A stretch of DNA of 12,013 nt from Candidatus Bathyarchaeota archaeon (GTDB lineage: Archaea; Thermoproteota; Bathyarchaeia; EX4484-135). The DNA is taken from NCBI GenBank assembly GCA_011040545.1, contig DQYM01000078.1, forward strand, positions 1 to 12,013. Direction: 5' to 3'. A program made the translations under genes and the position numbers. A model generated the notes under the pieces. That model had not been told where the DNA came from. It ran no database searches and worked only from the letters and a program-made list of their open reading frames with translations. Of the stretch, positions 1-6,151 are shown in pieces. Each line of letters begins with the position of its first letter. Within the stretch, counting starts at the first letter, position 1.

Positions 1-319
1 CATCCCTCCTAGCTGCAAGCACTAGGAGCCCATTATCTGGCCCTACAAATAGGTACCTCCTGGCCTTCACCACTATGGCCCTCCTCCTCGTGCCAACGCC
101 AGGATCTACGACGCCCACGTGGATGGTGCCAGGTGGGAACCAGGTAGAGGCCTGGGCCAGGATTAGGGCACCAGCCCTCACGTTGAACTTTGGGACATCA
201 TGTGTTACATCAACTACCACTGCCCCTGGGCAAAGGGATAGGATGACGCCCTTCATGCTAGCCACATATGGGTCCCTAGTGCCGAAGTCGGTCGTAAGCG
301 TTATCACTGGCCTAGCCAC
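1..319 (-). CDS. SAM hydroxide adenosyltransferase (DUF62 family), 5' part only
   Basis: The minus strand from about 319 to the window edge encodes roughly 106 residues of a DUF62 / SAM hydroxide adenosyltransferase, whose family hydrolyses S-adenosylmethionine to adenosine and methionine. Visible signatures are the N-terminal ITLTTDFGTRDPYVASMKG, the segment VVDVTHDVPKFNVRAGA, HVGVVDPGVGTRRRAIVV, and the family hallmark FVGPDNGLL near the edge. Full-length members have about 250-270 residues, so the C-terminal domain is outside the window. The start is uncertain. GTG at 319 gives VARPVITLTTDFG, but GTG at 328 is in frame and lies in a second copy of the same 9-bp repeat, and GTG at 307 is also possible. 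The gene begins only about 18 nt after the tRNA-Arg CCA end on the same strand, with no room for a normal promoter, so it is probably co-transcribed with the tRNA. Family call is confident; start is not. Confidence 0.88.
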   Translation of the reverse strand, partial: MARPVITLTTDFGTRDPYVASMKGVILSLCPGAVVVDVTHDVPKFNVRAGALILAQASTWFPPGTIHVGVVDPGVGTRRRAIVVKARRYLFVGPDNGLLVLAARRD

Positions 320-331
320 CCCAGCCACCCC
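314..331. repeat. Two tandem 9-bp copies spanning the DUF62 start
   Basis: AGCCACCCC occurs twice in direct tandem (314-322 and 323-331) between tRNA-Arg and the DUF62 gene. Read on minus, each copy carries an in-frame GTG and would add a Val-Ala-Gly triplet to the protein. Gain or loss of a copy would keep the frame, so the repeat makes the start codon ambiguous. Confidence 0.7.
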
Positions 332-337
332 AGCCCT

Positions 338-415
338 TGGCGGGCCCGCCGGGATTTGAACCCGGGGCCTACGGCTCCGGAGGCCGCCGCTCTATCCAGG
401 CTGAGCTACGGGCCC
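338..415 (-). tRNA. tRNA-Arg (anticodon CCG), CCA encoded
   Basis: On minus, the sequence from 415 down to 341 folds into a full cloverleaf. The acceptor stem is GGGCCCG/CGGGCCC. The D arm is GCTC/GAGC, with AGCCTGGATA between. The anticodon stem is GCGGC/GCCGT, closing with G-U. The loop is CTCCGGA, placing C34-C35-G36 as the anticodon. The T arm is CCGGG-TTCAAAT-CCCGG. The discriminator is G (341), followed by an encoded CCA (340-338). CCG reads the arginine codon CGG, and the A in the D loop fits arginine identity. No intron is present. It sits divergent to argS, its own synthetase, with a TATA-like box 27 bp upstream, and directly precedes the DUF62 gene. Confidence 0.95.
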
Positions 416-437
416 CAGTGCTCATAAGGGGGTAGCT

Positions 438-447
438 AGCTTAAGCT
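438..447. promoter_or_regulatory. Palindromic TATA-like box between tRNA-Arg and argS
   Basis: AGCTTAAGCT is a perfect 10-bp palindrome centred at 442.5 in the 49-bp gap between the divergent tRNA-Arg (5' end 415) and argS (ATG 465). Its centre is 27.5 bp from the tRNA 5' end, the same spacing as the box before tRNA-Gly, so it is a good tRNA promoter. On the plus strand it would place argS transcription near 468-470. That is slightly inside the annotated ATG and would favour GTG at 480 as the argS start. CATAAG at 423-428 is an alternative argS box. Confidence 0.55.
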
Positions 448-464
448 TTGAGGCTGAGCGTGGC

Positions 465-2438
465 ATGCTTGCTGGCTCGGTGGTCGCTGACCCATTTGGG
501 GCCCTTAGGTCTGAGTGCCTAGGCTTGCTAAGCGAGGCCATAGCTAGGCTCTGGTCGGGTATCAAGCTAGATGGCATTAAGGTTTCCTTGCCATCAAAGC
601 TTGAGTTCGGGGACCTAACGACCAACGTATGCTTCACGCTGGCTAGGGAGCTAGGCAAAAGCCCTCAGGAGCTAGCATCTGCTCTAGCAAGCGAGATTAA
701 CAGCCTAATACCTAGTCGGGCGGAGCTGCTGAGCACGGCTGAGGCAGCTGGTGGCTACGTGAACTTCTGGTCGGATCTAGCTAGGCTAGCTGAGCTATCA
801 ATAAGCTCTGCCCGCTGCCTTGGGGACCGATATGGGCACCTAGAGGTTGGGCCAGGGGAGAAGAGGAAGATAATAGTTGAGCACACGAGCGCTAACCCAA
901 TACACCCAATGCACGTTGGGCACGGTAGGAATGCCGTGCTTGGCGATGCCCTTGCTAGGCTGCTTAGGGCCAGGGGCCATGATGTGCAAACACGCTTCTA
1001 CGTAAATGACGTAGGGCGCCAGGTGGCCATACTAGCCTACGGCTACGATAAGCTCGGTAGGCCAAGGCCAAGGGGGAAGCCAGATCACTTCTTTGGCCTC
1101 ATATATGCTATGACGAACTGCGCCCTTGAGATAAGGAGGCTTAAGGAGGAAGTCAATAGGGCCATTAGGGCTGGAAGTGATGAGCGTGTTAGGCGCCTGA
1201 AGGCAGAGCTTGATAGCTGGGCCTTCTCAGCACATGAGCTAAGGAGGAGGGAGCCAGACCTATTTGATAAGCTGTTCTCAGCTGTAGAGGGGGATGAGGA
1301 TCCAGAAGCATCTATATCTGAGGTCGTGAGGGCCTACGAGGCCCGTGAGGGCTGGGCTGTTGAGCTTGTAAGGGGCATCTGCGAGGAGTGCCTAAGGGGC
1401 TTTAGGGAAACGCTAGATAGGCTTGGCATAAGCATAGATAAGTGGGATTGGGAGAGCGAGGTCGTTTGGAGCAACCTAGTAGCCAAGGTCCTAGCTAGCC
1501 TTGAGGCCTCTGGCTTTACTAAGGTAAGGGCTGGTGCCCTTGAGTTCCTAGCAAATGCAGTTGCGGAGAGGTTTGGCCTTAAGGGGGAGCTTGGCCTATC
1601 AGGTGAATTTGAGATACCGCCTTTAACGTTGGTTAGGTCAGATGGCACGACCCTCTACGAGATCAGGGATGTAGCATACACGCTTAGGAAGTTCAAGGAT
1701 GCCGATCTAGTCATAAACGTCATAGGGGCTGACCAGAAGCTAGCCCAGCTCCACGTCAAGCTAGCCCTCCACGCACTTGGCGAGCACGAAAAGGCCAGGA
1801 ACTTAATACATTTCGCCTACAACCTAGTCAAGATACCTGGCGCTAAGATGTCCGCTAGGAGGGGTCGCTTCATAACGCTAGATGGCCTCCTTGAGGAAGC
1901 TGTATCAAGGGCCTACGATGAGGTGCCAGAGCACTCACCAGGCCTGTCTGAGGAGGAGAGGACCAGGATAGCCGAGGTCGTGGGCGTGGGGGCTGTTAAG
2001 TTCACGCTGCTAGCCCAGGATCCAGCTAAGGAGATAACATTCACGTGGGATAGGGTGCTGAACTTTGAGGAGAACTCAGCCCCCTACGTGCAGTACACGC
2101 ATGCGAGGGCATGTAGCATCTTGAGGAAGGCTGGTAGGGAGCCCGAGCAACCAGACTTCTCGCTCCTAGGGCACCCGCTTGAGAGGGAGCTCGTGCTGGC
2201 CATAGCCCGCTTCCCAGAGGTAGTAGCAGATGCAGCTGATAGCCTAAGGCCAGATGCGATTGCGAACTTCACCATCTACCTAGCAGATAGGTTTAACTCA
2301 TTCTACGCTAGCCTGCCCGTGATAAGGGCTGAGCCAAGGGGCCTATCTGATGCTAGGCTAGCCCTCGTTGATGCTGTTAGGATAGTGCTTAAGAATGCCC
2401 TTGGCCTACTTGGCATAGGGGCTCCTGAACGCATGTAG
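465..2438 (+). CDS. argS: Arginyl-tRNA synthetase
   Basis: A 657-residue class I arginyl-tRNA synthetase that charges tRNA-Arg in the cytoplasm. In order: an N-terminal additional domain (about residues 1-115, including KLEFGDLTTNVCFTLA), the catalytic Rossmann domain with VEHTSANPIHPMHVGHGRN (HIGH-type motif HVGH at 150-153), an insertion with a helical, charged stretch (about 215-300), the KMSARRGR motif (KMS at 461-463), and a C-terminal DALR anticodon-binding helical domain beginning near ENSAPYVQYTHARA. Length is typical of archaeal enzymes (about 620-660). The start is taken as ATG 465. GTG 480, giving VVADPFGALRSEC, is in frame and would suit the upstream TATA-like box better. The gene diverges from tRNA-Arg(CCG), one of its substrates, and ends with TAG before a 269-bp gap. 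Confidence 0.97.
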   Translation: MLAGSVVADPFGALRSECLGLLSEAIARLWSGIKLDGIKVSLPSKLEFGDLTTNVCFTLARELGKSPQELASALASEINSLIPSRAELLSTAEAAGGYVNFWSDLARLAELSISSARCLGDRYGHLEVGPGEKRKIIVEHTSANPIHPMHVGHGRNAVLGDALARLLRARGHDVQTRFYVNDVGRQVAILAYGYDKLGRPRPRGKPDHFFGLIYAMTNCALEIRRLKEEVNRAIRAGSDERVRRLKAELDSWAFSAHELRRREPDLFDKLFSAVEGDEDPEASISEVVRAYEAREGWAVELVRGICEECLRGFRETLDRLGISIDKWDWESEVVWSNLVAKVLASLEASGFTKVRAGALEFLANAVAERFGLKGELGLSGEFEIPPLTLVRSDGTTLYEIRDVAYTLRKFKDADLVINVIGADQKLAQLHVKLALHALGEHEKARNLIHFAYNLVKIPGAKMSARRGRFITLDGLLEEAVSRAYDEVPEHSPGLSEEERTRIAEVVGVGAVKFTLLAQDPAKEITFTWDRVLNFEENSAPYVQYTHARACSILRKAGREPEQPDFSLLGHPLERELVLAIARFPEVVADAADSLRPDAIANFTIYLADRFNSFYASLPVIRAEPRGLSDARLALVDAVRIVLKNALGLLGIGAPERM

Positions 2439-2469
2439 CAAGGGAGAAGAGGGGCTTGGGCCTTGCTCA

Positions 2470-2608
2470 TCAGCTCCCCGACCAGTGCGCTAAGATCTTT
2501 AGCTTGAAGTAGAGGTCCCACCTGCCCGTGACCTCAAACTCCCCTCCTGATACGTGGGCGGTAGCTCAATGAATGCCCCACGCCCTTTCCCAGCTTCACG
2601 CCAGCCAT
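2470..2608 (-). pseudogene. Possible small basic protein gene with a one-base frameshift
   Basis: The gap after argS holds two adjoining protein-like readings on minus. ATG at 2608 opens a 24-codon frame beginning MAGVKLGKGVGHSLSYRPRI that stops at TGA 2536-2534. The neighbouring frame continues as EFEVTGRWDLYFKLKIL and ends AHWSGS at TGA 2472-2470. That second frame has no ATG, GTG or TTG. Dropping one base in the G4 run at 2541-2544 would fuse them into a single 45-residue protein. A weak TATA-like CATAAG lies about 30 bp upstream on minus. I recognise no family. It could be a sequencing slip, a recent frameshift, a programmed frameshift, or chance, since the peptides are short. Confidence 0.33.
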
Positions 2609-2668
2609 AAGCCAACCATTAGCTGGCCCCAGGCGCTTATGTGAAGGGGCCTAGTGCCTGAGGCTAAG

Positions 2669-2677
2669 CATTAAATC
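2669..2677 (+). promoter_or_regulatory. TATA-like box for the adkA cluster
   Basis: CATTAAATC is the only A/T-rich element in the GC-rich gap before adkA. It is centred 35 bp ahead of the ATG at 2708, predicting transcription near 2699 and a very short leader. No convincing Shine-Dalgarno precedes adkA, consistent with a near-leaderless first gene of the cluster. Confidence 0.5.
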
Positions 2678-2707
2678 GCCCTTACCACATGCTCCTATGG
2701 TGTTAGC

Positions 2708-3307
2708 ATGGCCAGGGGCAAGGTAGTAATTGCAACTGGCATACCTGGCGTTGGCAAGACGACCGTGTGTAAGGAGGCTGAGGCCCAGGCTAGGGCTGAG
2801 GGCGTGAAGCTTTCCGTCCTAAACTACGGTGATGTCATGGTTGAGATCATGGAGAAGCGTGGCCTACTGGTCCATAGGGATAAGCTTAGGAAGATGGATA
2901 TGGCCACTCAGAAGGTTCTGCAGGCCGAGGCAGCAGCTAAGCTAGCAAAGGCAGTTAAGGCTGCTGAAGGCCATGTGATAATAGATACGCACATGGTGGT
3001 TAGGACGCCATTTGGCTACCTGCCTGGCCTCCCGAAGCATGTCCTTGAGGCCCTTAAGCCCGACCTCCTCGTGCTCATAGAGGCTGACCCAGAGGAGATA
3101 GCAGCCCGTAGGGTCAAGGATCTAGAGGCTGGCGAGAGGCTAAGGGATGAGAGGCGCATAGAGGAGCTAAGGGAGGAGCTCATGTTCTCACGCATGGTAG
3201 CTTCTGCCTGCTCCGTCCTCACTGGCGCACCAGTTGCCATAATAAAGAACCCAGCGGGTGGCCAGAGGGAAGCTGGCAGGAAGCTCCTTGAGCTGATAAA
3301 GGGCTAG
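2708..3307 (+). CDS. adkA: Adenylate kinase, archaeal AdkA type
   Basis: A 199-residue archaeal adenylate kinase catalysing ATP + AMP = 2 ADP. The P-loop GIPGVGKTT is at residues 11-19. An IIDTHMVVRTPFGYLPGLP segment follows near 90-110, then LVLIEADPEEIAARR (the base of the small arginine-bearing lid) and ERLRDERRIEEL. The length and these motifs match archaeal AdkA rather than the bacterial Adk with a long LID domain. ATG at 2708 is the natural start, since the protein begins MARGKVVIATGIPG. It heads a same-strand run with DUF106, L34e, Cmk, L14e and Cbf5, a linkage common in archaea, where this group often follows secY. secY is not present here; argS lies upstream instead. Confidence 0.95.
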   Translation: MARGKVVIATGIPGVGKTTVCKEAEAQARAEGVKLSVLNYGDVMVEIMEKRGLLVHRDKLRKMDMATQKVLQAEAAAKLAKAVKAAEGHVIIDTHMVVRTPFGYLPGLPKHVLEALKPDLLVLIEADPEEIAARRVKDLEAGERLRDERRIEELREELMFSRMVASACSVLTGAPVAIIKNPAGGQREAGRKLLELIKG

Positions 3308-3322
3308 GGGCAGGTGAATAGC

Positions 3323-3790
3323 ATGTTTACCATGCCAATATCAACGCTCCTATCCCTCCTGGCTGCAGTAGGCATGTGCCTCCTTCACGCTGGCCTAACT
3401 AGGCTGCTAGTGAACCCAAGGAAGCTAAGGGAGCTCAGGAGGGAGCTAAGGGAGTACGAGAAGCTCCTTAGGAAGGCCATGAGGGCTAAGGATGAGAAGA
3501 CGAGGGCTAAGGTTGAGAGGAAGCTTAAGAAGCGCATGGCCCACTTTGAGATGGTGAAGAAGGGGCTATCTAGCATGTGGATGAGGAGCATGATCTCTAT
3601 GTTCCTTAGCTTCTTCCTCCTCATATTCGTCCTAGCACCACTGTTTGGCCGTGAGCCCGTAGCCTACTTCCCAATTGGCCTTGAGGGGCCCATGCCCATT
3701 CCATTCGTGCTCTGGTATGGCCTCTGCGCTATGTCCCTCGGAATGCTTATACAGAGGGCTCTGGGCATCGGGATGACATGGGGAGAGTGA
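3323..3790 (+). CDS. DUF106 / EMC3-TMCO1-like integral membrane protein
   Basis: About 155 residues with one N-terminal membrane helix (about 5-27), a strongly charged lysine/arginine/glutamate helical hairpin (about 31-82, including LRELRRELREYEKLLRKAMR), and two C-terminal membrane helices (about 88-108 and 122-146). This is the layout of archaeal DUF106 proteins, relatives of EMC3, TMCO1 and Get1 in the Oxa1 superfamily, thought to help insert proteins into membranes. Position between adkA and rpl34e supports the call. An in-frame GTG at 3314 would add three residues, but AGGTGA at 3312-3317 is a strong Shine-Dalgarno lying 5 nt before ATG 3323, so I chose ATG 3323. The cytosolic charged hairpin may contact ribosomes; that is inference from the family. 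Confidence 0.88.
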   Translation: MFTMPISTLLSLLAAVGMCLLHAGLTRLLVNPRKLRELRRELREYEKLLRKAMRAKDEKTRAKVERKLKKRMAHFEMVKKGLSSMWMRSMISMFLSFFLLIFVLAPLFGREPVAYFPIGLEGPMPIPFVLWYGLCAMSLGMLIQRALGIGMTWGE

Positions 3791-3801
3791 GGTGGTGAGG
3801 C

Positions 3802-4098
3802 GTGCCGAGGCCAGCGCTCAGGTCAAGGAGCCTAAGGCGGGTGAAGGTGAGGACGCCAGGGGGGAGGCTAGTGATACACTATGAGCGTAGGAAGCCTGGG
3901 CCAGCTAGGTGTGCTATCTGCGGTGCCGTGCTAGGTGGCGTGCCAAGGGAGCGTCCATCTAGGCTTAGGAAGCTAGCCCATACTGAGCGTAGGCCAGAGA
4001 GGCCATATGGAGGCGTTATCTGCCCTAGGTGCCTCAGGAGGGGCTTAAAGGATGCTACCAGGCTCCTTAAGCCACCAACGCAAGCCCAAGCCACATGA
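3802..4098 (+). CDS. rpl34e: 50S ribosomal protein L34e
   Basis: A 98-residue basic ribosomal protein of the archaeal/eukaryotic L34e (eL34) family, a component of the large subunit. It starts [21 protein letters not shown] and carries two CxxC pairs (C37/C40 in CAIC and C74/C77 in CPRC), forming the zinc ribbon usual in archaeal members. The start is GTG at 3802, preceded by a G-rich ribosome-binding stretch (GAGGTGGTGA at about 3789-3798). It begins 11 nt after the DUF106 stop and is followed by cmk, the normal archaeal order. No anomaly is seen. Confidence 0.95.
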   Translation: MPRPALRSRSLRRVKVRTPGGRLVIHYERRKPGPARCAICGAVLGGVPRERPSRLRKLAHTERRPERPYGGVICPRCLRRGLKDATRLLKPPTQAQAT

Positions 4099-4112
4099 GG
4101 AAGCCAGAAAGA

Positions 4113-4117
4113 GGAGG
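4113..4117 (+). promoter_or_regulatory. Shine-Dalgarno that fixes the cmk start at TTG 4124
   Basis: GGAGG at 4113-4117, within a longer GAGGAGGAGAGG run, lies 6 nt ahead of TTG 4124. This is the ideal spacing for an internal cluster gene and decides between TTG 4124 and the in-frame ATG at 4052 inside rpl34e. Confidence 0.8.
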
Positions 4118-4123
4118 AGAGGC

Positions 4124-4702
4124 TTGACTATTTGCATATCTGGCTTATCTGGCACAGGGAAAACTACAATCGGCCGTAAGTTAGCTAAGCTCTATGGCCT
4201 TAAATACATATCTGGTGGGGATGCCCTTAAGGAGAAGGCTAGGAAGCTAGGCTACAATGTAGATGAACATGGCTGGTGGGAGGGGCCAGAGGGGAGGGCT
4301 TTCTTAAAGCTAAGGCTTAAGGATCCTAAGTTTGATAAGGAGGTAGATGCCTGGCTTATCCAGAAGGCCCGTGAAGGAGGCTTCATCATAGACAGCAGGA
4401 CCTTATCACACCTATTTGGCGAGGGCCTGGATATCAAGATATGGCTGCTCGCATCAGAGCGCACTAGGGCCGAGCGGATAGCCAAGAGGGATGGCATAAG
4501 CCTCCAGGAGGCCCTCATGGCCGTGAGGGAGAAGGATGAGAGGACACGTGAGATCTACAAGCGGGCCTATGGCTTCAGCATGGATGACCTCTCGCCCTAC
4601 GACCTGATAGTGGATACAGATGCCCTCAGCCCAGGCGAGGTAGTAGATGCCATAAGGGCTGTTATAGAGGCCATGAGGGCTAGAGGGGAGCTCAAGCTTT
4701 AA
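4124..4702 (+). CDS. cmk: Cytidylate kinase, archaeal type
   Basis: About 192 residues. CMP kinase phosphorylates CMP and dCMP to the diphosphates using ATP. The P-loop GLSGTGKT sits at residues 7-14, directly after the start, as in archaeal Cmk. It is followed by LKYISGGDALKE (NMP-binding region), GGFIIDSRTL, and a lid-like ERIAKRDG. The TTG start is supported by the GGAGG 6 nt upstream and by family length (about 180-195). The in-frame ATG at 4052 would add 24 residues with no family counterpart and overlap rpl34e by 47 bp. It is embedded between rpl34e and rpl14e, a conserved archaeal arrangement. Confidence 0.93.
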   Translation: MTICISGLSGTGKTTIGRKLAKLYGLKYISGGDALKEKARKLGYNVDEHGWWEGPEGRAFLKLRLKDPKFDKEVDAWLIQKAREGGFIIDSRTLSHLFGEGLDIKIWLLASERTRAERIAKRDGISLQEALMAVREKDERTREIYKRAYGFSMDDLSPYDLIVDTDALSPGEVVDAIRAVIEAMRARGELKL

Positions 4703-4706
4703 TATA
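4698..4706 (+). promoter_or_regulatory. Possible internal TATA box for rpl14e
   Basis: TTTAATATA overlaps the cmk stop codon and is one of the most A/T-rich stretches in the cluster. It would place transcription near 4728, giving a leader of about 19 nt that contains the GGAGGTG (4733-4739) ribosome site of rpl14e. The promoter would let rpl14e be expressed separately from adkA-cmk. Confidence 0.4.
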
Positions 4707-4746
4707 GGCCTGCCGTGGCCGTTTCCCCAAGTGGAGGTGGGGCGAT

Positions 4747-5037
4747 GTGCCAGCCATAGAGGTTGGGCGTATCTGCGTGAAGATAGCTGGCCGTGAGTCA
4801 GGCCGTAAGTGCGTGGTAGTGGACATAATAGATGATAACTTCGTGCTTGTAACTGGCCCAAAGAGCCTAACTGGCGTTAGGAGGCGTAGGGCCAACATAA
4901 AGCACCTAGAGCCAACTGAGGCCAAGATCAGCATACCCCGTGGGGCAACTGATGAGGAAGTGCTAGCTGCGCTAGAGGGAGCTGGCCTCAAGGATTGGAT
5001 GGCTGAGCCAGTTAAGCCAAAGCTAAAGCCATTCTAG
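4747..5037 (+). CDS. rpl14e: 50S ribosomal protein L14e
   Basis: A 96-residue L14e (eL14) protein of the large ribosomal subunit. The N-terminal KOW/SH3-like fold is visible in [19 protein letters not shown], with [15 protein letters not shown] and a basic [15 protein letters not shown] segment after it. The start is GTG at 4747, with GGAGGTG at 4733-4739 giving a 7-nt spacer. An ATG at 4745 is in another frame and stops after three codons. Archaeal L14e proteins have about 80-100 residues, so this is full length. It lies between cmk and cbf5, as is usual. Confidence 0.95.
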   Translation: MPAIEVGRICVKIAGRESGRKCVVVDIIDDNFVLVTGPKSLTGVRRRRANIKHLEPTEAKISIPRGATDEEVLAALEGAGLKDWMAEPVKPKLKPF

Positions 5038-5062
5038 ACGTGGGCTAAGTATGGTCGTGGGC

Positions 5063-5073
5063 CTTAAGCTTAT
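5063..5073 (+). promoter_or_regulatory. TATA-like box for cbf5
   Basis: CTTAAGCTTAT in the 62-bp gap after rpl14e is centred 32 bp before the cbf5 ATG, so transcription would start about 6 nt before the gene. No convincing Shine-Dalgarno is seen, consistent with a near-leaderless transcript. Confidence 0.45.
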
Positions 5074-5099
5074 CCCCTACCCCATGGAGGGCACATGGG

Positions 5100-6147
5100 A
5101 TGAAGGAGCTTAAGCCACCTTGGGCCGTGGAGAGGGAGCTGCTGGTGAAGGCAGAAGGGGAAACAGATCCAAGGTATGGCTACAGGCCAGAGGAGAGGCC
5201 ACTAAGCGAATACATACGCCTTGGGGCCATCAACTTAGATAAGCCACCTGGCCCAACTAGCCATGAGGTAACGACCTGGGTTAAGCGGATAGTTGGCGTG
5301 GATAAGGCTGGGCACGGGGGGACCTTAGAGGCCCCCTAGGCCCTCCCCTGGGGGCCAGGGAGATCCCCGTGTAACTGGCGTGCTGCCAGTAGCGCTCAAG
5401 GATGCAGCTAAGGCCCTGATGGCAGTGCTGAACGCTGGCAAGGAGTACGTGGCCGTCATGAAGCTACACAGCGATGTCCCAGCCTCACGTATAAAGGAGG
5501 TCATGTCTGAGTTCGTGGGGCCAATCTACCAGAGGCCACCAGTTAGGGCATCTGTTAAGAGGCGCCTTAGGATTAGGACGATATACGAGCTTGAGGTCCT
5601 AGAGGTAGAAGGGCGCTATGTCCTATTCCGAGTTGCCTGCGAGGCTGGGACATACGTCCGAAAGCTCTGCGTTGACATAGGGAATGCCCTTGGCTGTGGT
5701 GCCCACATGCAGGAGCTAAGGAGGACCCGTGTTGGCTCCTTCTCAGAGGATGATGCCGTAACCCTCCACGAACTCTCAGAGGCCATGTTCCTATGGCGTG
5801 AGCTTGGGGATGAGAAGGCGGTAAGGCGGGTCATCAGGCCAGTTGAGCACATGCTATCCTTCCTACCACGTATTGTAATCAGGGATTCTGCCGTTGATGC
5901 CATCTGCCACGGTGCTCAGCTAGCTGCCCCTGGCGTGCTAAAGCTCCACAGCGGCATAGAGCCTGGCGATATGGTTCTCATAACCACGCTTAAGGGGGAG
6001 GCAGTAGCCCTAGCCGAGGCGCTTGTCTCAAGCAGGGAGATGATGGCCATGAGGAAGGGGCTTGTAGCACGGACGCTACGTGTCCTCATGAAGCCTGGCA
6101 CCTACCCGAGGATGTGGTCCTCAAGGGAGGTCGTTAAGGAGCCGTGA
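5100..6147 (+). CDS. cbf5: tRNA/rRNA pseudouridine synthase Cbf5 (TruB family), intron-interrupted
   Basis: Two exons (5100-5328 and 5363-6147) encode 337 residues of Cbf5, the catalytic subunit of H/ACA guide-RNA particles, which also modifies U55 of tRNA. Exon 1 ends and exon 2 begins within the catalytic motif: splicing gives [17 protein letters not shown], with the catalytic aspartate at D77. The C-terminal PUA RNA-binding domain starts near [20 protein letters not shown] and includes [15 protein letters not shown]. Length and order are normal for archaeal Cbf5 (about 330-340). Without splicing, translation ends at TAG 5337-5339 after 79 residues and lacks the catalytic Asp. Crenarchaeal cbf5 genes are known to carry introns of this kind. 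ATG 5100 is the only sensible start; ATG 5084 and 5095 lie in other frames. Confidence 0.95.
5329..5362 (+). other. Archaeal bulge-helix-bulge intron in cbf5 (34 nt)
   Basis: The pre-mRNA folds into a textbook BHB motif. The outer exon helix is GGGGA (5318-5322) with TCCCC (5364-5368). The central 4-bp helix is CCTT (5323-5326) with AGGG (5357-5360), including one G-U. There are two 3-nt bulges, both AGA (5327-5329 and 5361-5363). The inner helix is GGCCCCC (5330-5336) with GGGGGCC (5350-5356), closed by a 13-nt loop. Cutting after the second bulge nucleotide on each side removes 5329-5362 and joins G with AT to form the GAT codon of D77. Substrate for the archaeal splicing endonuclease and RNA ligase. 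The intron length is not a multiple of three and it contains an in-frame TAG, so removal is required for Cbf5. Confidence 0.93.
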
Positions 6148-6151
6148 TAGC

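Noticed and set aside
75..359. Plus-strand open frame of 94 codons at the left edge
   Set aside because: It is antisense to the DUF62 coding sequence and to tRNA-Arg, and its translation is low-complexity and resembles no family.
2553..2582. Hairpin CGTGGG/CCCACG, and a tRNA-like start (GGCGGTAGCTCAA), in the argS-adkA gap
   Set aside because: The stem is only 6 bp with an 18-nt loop, and no D, anticodon or T arm follows, so neither a tRNA nor a structured RNA is supported.
4454..4861. Minus-strand frame of about 135 codons opposite cmk and rpl14e
   Set aside because: It spans two solid plus-strand genes and has no recognisable domain.
5100..5400. cbf5 read as a frameshifted pseudogene or two separate genes
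   Set aside because: A complete BHB fold with matching bulges lies exactly at the break, and its removal restores the conserved catalytic motif, so an intron is the better explanation.
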